In this document: in pieces, positions 54,382-62,269 of the stretch
How positions within the stretch are numbered: the first letter of the stretch is position 1
How the letters are laid out: every line of letters begins with the position of its first letter
Assembly (NCBI GenBank): GCA_027920525.1
Contig: CP115858.1
Span: 1,860,001-1,924,000, forward strand
Reading direction: 5' to 3'
Source: Chryseobacterium daecheongense
GTDB lineage: Bacteria; Bacteroidota; Bacteroidia; Flavobacteriales; Weeksellaceae
Length of the DNA: 64,000 nucleotides
The notes under the pieces: generated by a model
Databases searched by the model: none
What the model was told of the DNA's origin: nothing
The model's input: the letters and a program-made list of their open reading frames with translations, nothing else
Program-made: the position numbers and the translations under genes

Positions 54382-55491
54382 TTATTTTTTTGCCTTTGGA
54401 GAGCATCCTGCCATAGTTGTGATCTTTACAGCTTCAGTAGGTGGAAGGTTTTTATTCCTTTCTACAAGACTTTCTACCATGTTACGTGCTGTTTCCGTAT
54501 AAATATCTGCGATTTTGGAATTTTCCTGCAATGCTGCCGGCCTTCCGACATCTCCTGCCTCTCTTATACTCTGGATCAGAGGAATTTCTCCCAGTACCGG
54601 AATTCCAAGATCATCAGCTAAATATTGTGCTCCCTGGTTTCCAAAAATATAATATTTATTATCAGGTAATTCTTCAGGTGTAAAGTACGCCATATTTTCG
54701 ATTAATCCAAGAACCGGAATATTAATACTTTCCATCTGGAACATGGCAATACCTTTTCTTACGTCTGCCAATGCAACATGTTGAGGTGTACTTACAATCA
54801 CAGCTCCTGTAACAGGCACTTCCTGAATAATTGATAAGTGAATATCTCCTGTACCCGGAGGTAAGTCGATCAATAAAAAGTCCAGCTCTCCCCAATTCGC
54901 ATCTCTAATCATTTGGTTCAGAGCTTTAGAAGCCATTGGACCTCTCCAAACTACTGCCTGATTAGCTCCCGAGAAATATCCGATTGAAAGCATTTTCACA
55001 CCATAGTTCTCTACAGGCTTCATTAGATTTTTTCCGTTAACCTCTACAGAAATCGGCTTTTGTCCTTCCGTATCAAACATGGTAGGGACAGATGGTCCGT
55101 AAATATCTGCATCCAATAGACCCACTTTAAAGCCCATTTTAGCTAAAGTAACTGCCATATTTGCAGCTACGGTAGATTTTCCAACACCTCCTTTACCGGA
55201 AGCAATTGCGATAATATTCTGAATTCCCGGAATCTGCTTTCCTTTGATCTGGCTTTGCTGAATTTCACTTGGCTCAGGAGAAACTATTTTAAGCTTTAAA
55301 TGGATATCTTCTCCAAACTCACTGGCAAAAGCCTGCTTCATTGCAGCCTCTAATTTTTTCTTTTCATGCATTGCCGGTGAATGCGCCGTCATATCTATAT
55401 ATACATCATTTCCTACAATCTGAAGATTATTAACTAAATCATCTACTTCTATTTCTTTAAGGAAATCTTGAACCTTTTCTTTCGTCAACAT
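54382..55491 (-). CDS. mrp: Mrp/NBP35 family iron-sulfur cluster carrier ATPase (ApbC-like)
   Basis: The 369-aa protein has an N-terminal MIP18-type domain (~1-85, VDDLVNNLQIVGNDVYIDM) and the ParA-type ATPase core: deviant Walker A ASGKGGVGKSTVAANM (~95-110), DADIYGPSVPTM and LIDLPPGTGD. The Cys near the C-terminus (MAGCSPK) is unusual; the usual CxxC of the family is not clearly seen here. It loads Fe-S clusters onto target proteins. Followed by an Nfu-domain gene on the same strand. Candidate -7 element at 55513-55520. Confidence 0.88.
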   Translation of the reverse strand: MLTKEKVQDFLKEIEVDDLVNNLQIVGNDVYIDMTAHSPAMHEKKKLEAAMKQAFASEFGEDIHLKLKIVSPEPSEIQQSQIKGKQIPGIQNIIAIASGKGGVGKSTVAANMAVTLAKMGFKVGLLDADIYGPSVPTMFDTEGQKPISVEVNGKNLMKPVENYGVKMLSIGYFSGANQAVVWRGPMASKALNQMIRDANWGELDFLLIDLPPGTGDIHLSIIQEVPVTGAVIVSTPQHVALADVRKGIAMFQMESINIPVLGLIENMAYFTPEELPDNKYYIFGNQGAQYLADDLGIPVLGEIPLIQSIREAGDVGRPAALQENSKIADIYTETARNMVESLVERNKNLPPTEAVKITTMAGCSPKAKK

Positions 55492-55512
55492 AAAATTGCT
55501 ATAAATTGTTTA

Positions 55513-55520
55513 CAAATTTA
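55513..55520 (-). promoter_or_regulatory. mrp: Candidate -7 element of mrp
   Basis: TAAATTTG on the minus strand, exact TAnnTTTG, 21 bases before the mrp ATG. No clear -33 sequence. Confidence 0.4.
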
Positions 55521-55648
55521 CGGATTTTTTCTATAATTTAGAATGAATAAAATCTATAACTCAAGGTGATAAATCGCATCACTAAAAATATATCAATCAA
55601 CTTTTCCGGTTTCCCTTTTCAGGAAATAAACTTTTAAACTCTATAAAA

Positions 55649-56110
55649 ATGAACACCAATCCTAAATCTTATCCCTCTAAATTTGCTACATTCAATGGTA
55701 TTTTTAACGTGGGGAAAACAAGATTCAAATGGTATAACTTAGCTGAAAATACAAATGACATTTCTTCTGAAGATATCAGCCATGCAAAAACATGCATCGA
55801 AAATGCAACTGAACATTTTCAGGACATTGAAGATCTTGGTTTTGTAATTCTCCACAGATGTGGCAGCAATTATTTACTTCTGGTTTGTACCTGGAGAAGT
55901 GAAAACGAATTGTGGGAAAGTGTATATTATGACGGAACCGGAAAATTCGAAACCTGGGAAAGAAATAACAATCACATTCCTACCTACTGTGTCTGGGAAA
56001 TGGGAATTGTATACCATGAATCCAGAGCCTGGAAAAAGTTTCTGGGAACTGACAAACAGGAAAACAACAGACAGCAGTATCTGGATGATTTTTTTGAAGG
56101 AGAAGTATAG
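55649..56110 (+). CDS. Small conserved-looking protein of unknown function
   Basis: This 153-aa soluble protein has no signal peptide or membrane segment. It has several Trp/Tyr clusters (TRFKWYNLAENT, YLLLVCTWRSENELWESVYYDG, TYCVWEMGIVYHES) and three cysteines. I do not recognise a family. It lies 67 bases upstream of the GH92 gene on the same strand and 157 bases from the divergent mrp gene. A role cannot be assigned. Confidence 0.6.
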   Translation: MNTNPKSYPSKFATFNGIFNVGKTRFKWYNLAENTNDISSEDISHAKTCIENATEHFQDIEDLGFVILHRCGSNYLLLVCTWRSENELWESVYYDGTGKFETWERNNNHIPTYCVWEMGIVYHESRAWKKFLGTDKQENNRQQYLDDFFEGEV

Positions 56111-56177
56111 GGCTGCAATCATTTCATACCCTTAGTTCTTCTATTTTTCAATATATTCACCGTCATAAAATTATGAT

Positions 56178-58979
56178 ATGAGAAAAGGTTTCATAGTAGT
56201 TTCTTTATTTATTGCTCAGGTTATTTATTCCCAGAATTATTCCCGGTATGTTAATCCTTTCATAGGAACCGGAGGTCATGGCCACACCTTTCCGGGAGCG
56301 ATTGTTCCTTTCGGAATGGTCCAGCTTTCACCTGACACCAGGATAGATGGCAGCTGGGACGGGTGCAGTGGTTATCATTATTCCGATTCGGTCATTTATG
56401 GGTTTTCCCATACCCACCTCAATGGTACGGGAGTTTCAGACTATGGTGATATTATGCTAATGCCTACCATGGGAAATCCAAGCCTGGACAACAAAGACTA
56501 TTCTTCAAAATTTTCCCATAAAAATGAAACTGCTTCTGCCGGATTCTATTCTGTAAAATTGGATAAAAACAATATTGATGTCCGTTTAACAACAACCAAA
56601 AGAGTAGGATATCATGAATATACTTTCAACAACAGTGGAAATGCCAATATCATACTTGACCTTAATCACAGGGATAAACTTCTGGAAGGAGAGGTGAAAA
56701 TTATTGATGATAGAACGATTGAGGTCTTCAGAAGAAGTGAGGCCTGGGCCACAAACCAATATATTTATGCCCGGATTGAATTTTCCAAGCCATTAAAACT
56801 GACGAAGAAAGAAGCTAACGGAAAGCAGGAAAATAATATGTATACCGGAACAAAGGTGGCTTTAGCATTTTCGGCTCCTGTTAAAAAGGGAGAGAAGATC
56901 AGCGTAAAGGTCGCTTTATCTCCAACAGGCTATGAAGGTGCAGGAAAAAACATGCTGGCAGAAGGTCAGTCGAATGATTTTGAAAACATAAGAAAACAAG
57001 CTGACAATGATTGGAACAAGGAACTTTCCAAGATTGAGGTAAAATCAGACGACACTAATAAGCTGAGTATTTTTTACACCGCTTTATATCATGTTTTTAC
57101 GCAGCCTAATATTTATATGGATGTTGATGGGAAATACAGGGGTCGTGATAATAAGTTCTATACGGCAAACGGATTCGATTACTATTCTGTTTTTTCTCTA
57201 TGGGATACTTTCAGGGCTGCACATCCGCTCATGACCTTAATTGACAGAAAACGAACTGCGGATTTTATTAATACCTTCATCAGACAGTACGAGCAAGGTG
57301 GAAAATTGCCGGTATGGGAGCTTGCCTCTAACGAAACAGAATGTATGATCGGTTATCATGCAGTTTCTGTAATCGCAGACGCCATGACCAAAGGAATCAA
57401 GGGTTTCGATTACGAAAAAGCGTATGAAGCTTCTAAAAATTCTGCAATACTGGATATTTTTGGACTGAATGCTTACAAGCAAAACAATTATATCAGTGTA
57501 GATGATGAACATGAGAGCGTTTCCAAAACGCTGGAATATGCATATGACGATTGGTGTATTGCACAAATGGTTAAAATTTTAAACAAAAAAGAAGACTACC
57601 GGTATTTCATGAACCGTTCCCAGAACTGGAAAAGCCTCTACAATCCTGAAAACGGCTTTATGCAGGCCAGAAAAAACGGGAACTGGTATCAACCTTTTGA
57701 TCCAAGAGAGGTAAACAACAATTACACGGAAGGGAACTCATGGCATTATTCTTATTTTGTTCCCCAGGATATTCCGGGCTTAATTGATGCCCATGGAGGA
57801 AAAGAAAAATTCGAACAGTTCATCGATGCCATTTTCACCACCCCTAGCACAACAACGGGCAGGGAACAAGCTGATATCACAGGTCTTATAGGACAGTATG
57901 CGCAAGGCAATGAACCAAGCCATCATATTGCTTATCTGTATAATTTTGTGGATAAACCACAAAAAGCAGACGAGAAGATCAGATACATACTCGATCATTT
58001 TTATCAAAACACTCCGGATGGATTGATCGGAAATGAAGATTGCGGACAGATGAGTGCATGGTATGTTTTAAGTTCCATGGGTATTTATTCTGTAACTCCG
58101 GGTAAGCCGGAATGGGAAACCGTTACCCCTTATTTTGATGAAATTAAGCTTCACCTTGAAGACGGCACTACCAGAACGATTACAAAAAACACAGGCAAAG
58201 AGGAGCTCAAGAAACTGGGATTTGAAAATGTAAAATCCATAAAAGATTTTAAATACAATGAACAAACCGCATCTCCTGTGATTGTAGCTGACAGGCTTTT
58301 TGATTTTTCTACTAAAGTACAGATCACTCCCCTCAACCCAAAAGACAAGGTTTATTACATGACCATAGACGAAAATGATAAAAATGTAAGAAAAACTTTC
58401 TCCACGTACAAAGGTCCGTTTACCATTAATAAAACCACCCAGGTTTCTGCATATGCTCAAAGAAACGGAGAAAAAAGCTCAGTTACCACTGCTAATTTTA
58501 ACAGAAGGCCTAATCATTGGGATATTACTGTAAACTCAAAGGTGAATCCTCAATACACAGCAGGAGGCAAACTCGCTCTTATTGATGGCATCAATGGTAC
58601 TGAAAACTGGAGAAAGGGAGAATGGCAAGGCTATCAGGGGCAAACTTTTGAAGCTATTCTTGATTTTATATCTCCGCAACAGCTTACCCGACTGTCTTCA
58701 ACCTATCTTCAGGATAGCAGGGCATGGATTTTAATGCCTAAAAAGGTAGAATACTATGCTTCAATGAACGGAAAAGATTTTATACTATTGAAAACCGTTG
58801 ATAATACTGTGGATTCTAAAGATGAGAAAGTTCAGATCAAAGATTTTACTGCAGATATTCTGCCTACAGAGGCCCGGTATATTAAAATAAAAGCTTATCA
58901 TTTTGGTAAACTTCCGGAGTGGCACCAGGGAGCCGGCGGTGATTCTTACATCTTTATAGACGAAATTTCCGCTCAATAG
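56178..58979 (+). CDS. Glycoside hydrolase family 92 alpha-mannosidase
   Basis: The 933-aa exported protein (signal peptide ends VIYSQ) is a GH92 exo-alpha-1,2-mannosidase: the N-terminal beta-sandwich begins YVNPFIGTGGHGHTFPGAIVPFGMVQLSPDTR, and the alpha/alpha barrel carries YYSVFSLWDTFRAAHPL, GNSWHYSYFVPQDI and GNEDCGQMSAWYVLSSMGIYSV. A C-terminal extension with galactose-binding-like beta segments (~790-933, DSKDEKVQIKDFTADILPTEARYIKIKAYHFG) resembles F5/8-type discoidin domains. GH92 enzymes cleave terminal mannose from glycans with calcium. It probably acts at the cell surface or periplasm on host or fungal mannans. Confidence 0.93.
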   Translation: MRKGFIVVSLFIAQVIYSQNYSRYVNPFIGTGGHGHTFPGAIVPFGMVQLSPDTRIDGSWDGCSGYHYSDSVIYGFSHTHLNGTGVSDYGDIMLMPTMGNPSLDNKDYSSKFSHKNETASAGFYSVKLDKNNIDVRLTTTKRVGYHEYTFNNSGNANIILDLNHRDKLLEGEVKIIDDRTIEVFRRSEAWATNQYIYARIEFSKPLKLTKKEANGKQENNMYTGTKVALAFSAPVKKGEKISVKVALSPTGYEGAGKNMLAEGQSNDFENIRKQADNDWNKELSKIEVKSDDTNKLSIFYTALYHVFTQPNIYMDVDGKYRGRDNKFYTANGFDYYSVFSLWDTFRAAHPLMTLIDRKRTADFINTFIRQYEQGGKLPVWELASNETECMIGYHAVSVIADAMTKGIKGFDYEKAYEASKNSAILDIFGLNAYKQNNYISVDDEHESVSKTLEYAYDDWCIAQMVKILNKKEDYRYFMNRSQNWKSLYNPENGFMQARKNGNWYQPFDPREVNNNYTEGNSWHYSYFVPQDIPGLIDAHGGKEKFEQFIDAIFTTPSTTTGREQADITGLIGQYAQGNEPSHHIAYLYNFVDKPQKADEKIRYILDHFYQNTPDGLIGNEDCGQMSAWYVLSSMGIYSVTPGKPEWETVTPYFDEIKLHLEDGTTRTITKNTGKEELKKLGFENVKSIKDFKYNEQTASPVIVADRLFDFSTKVQITPLNPKDKVYYMTIDENDKNVRKTFSTYKGPFTINKTTQVSAYAQRNGEKSSVTTANFNRRPNHWDITVNSKVNPQYTAGGKLALIDGINGTENWRKGEWQGYQGQTFEAILDFISPQQLTRLSSTYLQDSRAWILMPKKVEYYASMNGKDFILLKTVDNTVDSKDEKVQIKDFTADILPTEARYIKIKAYHFGKLPEWHQGAGGDSYIFIDEISAQ

Positions 58980-59000
58980 CTGTATTATAAATTATAAATA

Positions 59001-59034
59001 AAAAACCTCTTTCAAGTTGAAAGAGGTTTTTTAT
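59001..59034. terminator. Bidirectional intrinsic terminator
   Basis: AAAAACCTCTTTC / GAAAGAGGTTTTTT hairpin with AAGTT loop between GH92 and the convergent dioxygenase. Confidence 0.9.
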
Positions 59035-59069
59035 TTAGATCATAGGAGAATCTTCAATTCGTCATATTT

Positions 59070-59819
59070 TTATTTAATATGATTTAAAGCTCCATTTAAT
59101 GACAATCTTTCTGACCATTGTAACTCATATGGCAGTTCTCTATCAGAGAATTCAATATGGATTACACGTCTTTTTCTTCCGTTCGTTGTCCTGTTTGAGC
59201 CATGAAGTATAAGTGGCTTCATAATCATAATTCCACCTTTGGAAACTTTGCAGATTTTTTCCGTTTCAAAATTCCAGTTAATGGTCTCTGGTCGGTAAAT
59301 GCCTTTAGCATGAGATCCGGTAACAACTTTTAAAGCTCCATTCTCTTCGTCAGTATCATCCAGATGAATTCTGATGGTATAGATATTTTCAAGAATATTC
59401 AACGGCGGTTGAACAGCAAATTGATTTTGCTTTGTGGTCCACGGACCAAAATCAGGCAATTCCAGTTTTTTATCAACTGAAATGGTCAGATCCTGATGGT
59501 AAGCAACATACCAATTGGATTTTTCGGGCTTATCAAAATAAATGCTTTTTACAACAAAATAATGATCTCCGAAAATTTCTCTGATGATTTCTTTGACCTT
59601 TTCGTTGAAAACAGGTGTTACAATTTGAGGAATTTCTTTTAAAAACTGCCTTATTGCAAACAGATCCTCTGATTTTCTGAATGTTTCCCGGGATGTATCT
59701 ATATTTTCAATAACGTTGGTTATAGCCTCAACTTCTTCATCCGAGAAAACATTGTTAATAACAGCAAATCCGTTTTTAACAACCTCACCTTTCAAAGTCT
59801 GTAAATGAAATCCGCTCAT
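59070..59819 (-). CDS. Phytanoyl-CoA dioxygenase (PhyH)-family protein
   Basis: The 249-aa protein is a double-stranded beta-helix Fe(II)/2-oxoglutarate oxygenase: the HxD motif is YHQDLT (H108, D110), the distal His is in ILHGSN (H206), and R217/R218 in GRKRRVIHIEF likely bind 2-oxoglutarate. It would hydroxylate a small metabolite, releasing succinate and CO2. It follows a DAACS dicarboxylate/amino-acid symporter gene by 15 bases on the same strand, so its substrate may be the imported amino acid or dicarboxylate. Confidence 0.85.
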   Translation of the reverse strand: MSGFHLQTLKGEVVKNGFAVINNVFSDEEVEAITNVIENIDTSRETFRKSEDLFAIRQFLKEIPQIVTPVFNEKVKEIIREIFGDHYFVVKSIYFDKPEKSNWYVAYHQDLTISVDKKLELPDFGPWTTKQNQFAVQPPLNILENIYTIRIHLDDTDEENGALKVVTGSHAKGIYRPETINWNFETEKICKVSKGGIMIMKPLILHGSNRTTNGRKRRVIHIEFSDRELPYELQWSERLSLNGALNHIK

Positions 59820-59834
59820 CTGAATCAGAATCAG

Positions 59835-61085
59835 TTACGCTTCTACAGCAGGATTTTCAAGCTGTCCCTCCCATTTGGATACTGCGGACGTAGCTAAAGC
59901 ATTTCCTAATACATTTGTCATACTTCTTCCCATGTCACAGAAATGGTCAATAGGTAAAATCAAAGCAATTCCCTCCGGTGGAATTCCGAACATGGAACAA
60001 GTTGCCACAATAATTACCAGTGAAGCTCTCGGTACACCTGCAATTCCTTTAGAGGTAAGCATTAAAACCAAAAGCATCGTGATCTGCTGCCCCAGGGTCA
60101 TCTCAATTCCATAGATCTGAGCAATAAATATTGAAGCAAACGTCATATACATCATACTTCCATCCAAATTGAATGAATATCCCAAAGGTAAGATGAAAGA
60201 CACTACCCTGCTGTTACAACCAAATTTTTCCAGTTCTTCAACCAACTTTGGAAAAACAGCCTCAGAACTTGTTGTAGAAAAAGCAATAAGCAAAGGAGCT
60301 TTAATTCTTTTTAATAACTCAAACAAACGATTCCCTAAAATCAGATATCCGACCAATAGCAGCACCAGCCAAAGAACACCTAAAGCAAAGAAGAAATCTC
60401 TGAGATAAACTGCATATACTTTAAAAATTTCAAAGCCATTCACCGCTACCACAGCAGCAATAGCACCAAGTACACCCAATGGTGCAAACCACATAATATA
60501 TCCTACCATTTTCAAAATGGCATGGGCCACAATATCAAATAGCTTTATAACAGGTTTTGCATATTCTTCACCCAGATTAGCCAGTGCAACACCAAACATA
60601 ATCGAAAATACTACGATCTGCAATACCTCATTGGTTGCAAAAGCCTCAAATAAACTTTTCGGGATAACGTGCTTTACGAAATCTTCCAGAGTAAATCCTT
60701 TACTGCTTTTTAAAAGCTCTTCGGCTGAAGCAGCATCCTGAATCGGAAGTTTGGTAACATGCCCGGGTTCAAGCCAGTTTACCAACATCAACCCGATAAA
60801 AAGAGACATCAGCGATGCAGAGATAAACCATAACATTGCTTTTGTTCCTACTCTGCCTATCATTTTGATATCGCTCATCTTGGCAATTCCCACTACAAGA
60901 GTGGTAAATACCAATGGAGCAATGATCATCTGTACCAGCCTGATGAAAATAGTTCCGAGTAATTTAATATTTTTAGAAAAAGGTTCTGCACTTTCCGGAT
61001 ACTGTACGTGAACAATTCCTCCAATTCCTACACCCAAGATAAGTGCAATAATAATCGCTATAAACAGCTTATTTTGTCCTTTCAT
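59835..61085 (-). CDS. Dicarboxylate/amino acid:cation symporter (DAACS)
   Basis: The 416-aa membrane protein matches the GltP/DctA family: eight TM helices and two re-entrant hairpins, with the serine-rich HP1 loop IAFSTTSSEAVFP (~270-282), the SFNLDGSMMYMTFASIFIAQ helix 7 with the NMDGT-like motif, and GIAGVPRASLVI (HP2). These bind sodium or proton together with glutamate, aspartate or C4-dicarboxylate. Its gene precedes the PhyH-like dioxygenase with a 15-base gap. Confidence 0.92.
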   Translation of the reverse strand: MKGQNKLFIAIIIALILGVGIGGIVHVQYPESAEPFSKNIKLLGTIFIRLVQMIIAPLVFTTLVVGIAKMSDIKMIGRVGTKAMLWFISASLMSLFIGLMLVNWLEPGHVTKLPIQDAASAEELLKSSKGFTLEDFVKHVIPKSLFEAFATNEVLQIVVFSIMFGVALANLGEEYAKPVIKLFDIVAHAILKMVGYIMWFAPLGVLGAIAAVVAVNGFEIFKVYAVYLRDFFFALGVLWLVLLLVGYLILGNRLFELLKRIKAPLLIAFSTTSSEAVFPKLVEELEKFGCNSRVVSFILPLGYSFNLDGSMMYMTFASIFIAQIYGIEMTLGQQITMLLVLMLTSKGIAGVPRASLVIIVATCSMFGIPPEGIALILPIDHFCDMGRSMTNVLGNALATSAVSKWEGQLENPAVEA

Positions 61086-61225
61086 ATAAATAATTCAACT
61101 TGCGCAAATATAATAGTTTTTAAATTGTGTGCTATTACTTATTAAATTGGACATAGTTAAAATTAAAATACTGGTTTTAAAAACTTTGTAAAAAAATTAA
61201 GAAACATTTAGTCAATTTTTAATCA

Positions 61226-61253
61226 TTTGGTATAAATTTTATTGTTACATTTA
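61226..61253 (+). promoter_or_regulatory. Candidate promoter of the BON-lipoprotein operon
   Basis: TTTG at 61226-61229 and TACATTTA at 61246-61253 are separated by 16 bases, a weak match to the Bacteroidetes promoter with shorter spacing than usual, 32 bases before the ATG. Confidence 0.35.
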
Positions 61254-61285
61254 TAGTATCAATACATTAAATTAAATATACAACT

Positions 61286-61768
61286 ATGAAAAAAACTATT
61301 GCAATGGCTGCCTTAGCTCTGGCAGTATCGTTCGGTGCTATTTCTTGTAAAAAGAAAGTTTCTGATGCTGATCTTCAGACTCAAGCTACCACGATTGTAA
61401 CGTCCAACCCAAGTGCTTCCGTTGAAGTAAAAGATGGTGTAGCCCACCTAAGTGGAACATTTCCTGATCAGGCTTCTAAAGATGCAATGATCAAACAACT
61501 AAAAGCAGTAAATGGTGTAAAAGACGTTATGGATATGGCGACTATTGCTCCTGCAACTCCTCCGGTTGAAACGCAATCTGCAGTAGATCCGGCAGTTCAG
61601 AAAAAAGTTCAGGATGCTGTAAAAGATTTCCCTTCTGTGAAAGTAGAAGTTGTAAACGGTGAATTAACGCTTACTGGAAACGTTTCTAAAGAACAGGCTA
61701 GAAAAATCAAGCAATCTGTGGATGCTTTGAAAGCAGGAAAAGTAAATTATAACTACACTGTAAAATAA
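61286..61768 (+). CDS. BON-domain lipoprotein
   Basis: The 160-aa protein has a lipoprotein signal peptide (lipobox GAISC, C21) and two BON-like modules (~35-85 and ~105-160; VEVKDGVAHLSGTFPDQASKDAMIKQL, VKVEVVNGELTLTGNVSKEQARKI). BON domains occur in osmotically inducible outer-membrane-associated proteins such as OsmY and bind membrane lipids. It starts the short operon with the 61775 gene, six bases downstream. Confidence 0.88.
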   Translation: MKKTIAMAALALAVSFGAISCKKKVSDADLQTQATTIVTSNPSASVEVKDGVAHLSGTFPDQASKDAMIKQLKAVNGVKDVMDMATIAPATPPVETQSAVDPAVQKKVQDAVKDFPSVKVEVVNGELTLTGNVSKEQARKIKQSVDALKAGKVNYNYTVK

Positions 61769-61774
61769 TTTAAA

Positions 61775-62194
61775 ATGAGCACATTACAAGATAAATATTC
61801 AAGTGTAATTTCAGCAGCTCAGTCTGCAGGAATTTCAAACCTTCAGGTTCAGGAACAGGATGGAATTTTATACATCTCAGGAGCAGCTTCCAATACTGCA
61901 GCAAAAGATGCTGTGTGGAATGCTTTGGGGACTATCGATTCTACTTACTCCGCTTCCGATATTAATGTAGATGTACAGGTTGCAGGTCTTGCATCAGGAG
62001 CAGCGCTTACAGTGGCTACTGAAGATTCAAACCTGAACATCAGACAAGAGCCTTCTACGGAAGCTGCTGTTGTAGGAAAAGCTTCTAAAGGTTCTTCTGT
62101 AACTTTAATTGAACAGACTTCAGACGATTGGTGGAAAGTAAAAACTGCCGACGGACAAGAAGGATATGCTTATTCAAGATATTTGAGAGCTTAA
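61775..62194 (+). CDS. BON-like plus bacterial SH3-domain protein
   Basis: The 139-aa protein has an N-terminal segment similar to the BON module of the upstream lipoprotein (QVQEQDGILYISGAASNTAAKDAVW) and a C-terminal SH3b domain (~78-139, LNIRQEPSTEAAVVGKASKGSSVTLIEQTSDDWWKVKTADGQEGYAYSRYLRA). It has no signal peptide, so it probably stays in the cytoplasm or leaves by an unknown route; LysM/SH3-type partners of OsmY-like proteins are known. Its six-base separation from the BON lipoprotein gene suggests co-function in envelope stress. Confidence 0.82.
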   Translation: MSTLQDKYSSVISAAQSAGISNLQVQEQDGILYISGAASNTAAKDAVWNALGTIDSTYSASDINVDVQVAGLASGAALTVATEDSNLNIRQEPSTEAAVVGKASKGSSVTLIEQTSDDWWKVKTADGQEGYAYSRYLRA

Positions 62195-62212
62195 TTCATG
62201 ACAATAAATATT

Positions 62213-62246
62213 GAATCCCTGAAATTTCTTTCAGGGATTTTTTTTA
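62213..62246 (+). terminator. Intrinsic terminator after BON-SH3 gene
   Basis: AATCCCTGAAA / TTTCAGGGATT hairpin followed by eight T. Directly after it lies a TACTTTTG promoter-like element for the next gene. Confidence 0.87.
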
Positions 62247-62252
62247 CTTTTG
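62245..62252 (+). promoter_or_regulatory. Candidate -7 element of the outer-membrane receptor gene
   Basis: TACTTTTG, exact TAnnTTTG, 17 bases before the ATG at 62270, overlapping the end of the upstream terminator's T run. No good -33 element. Confidence 0.35.
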
Positions 62253-62269
62253 AGTCGAAAAAGTAATAA

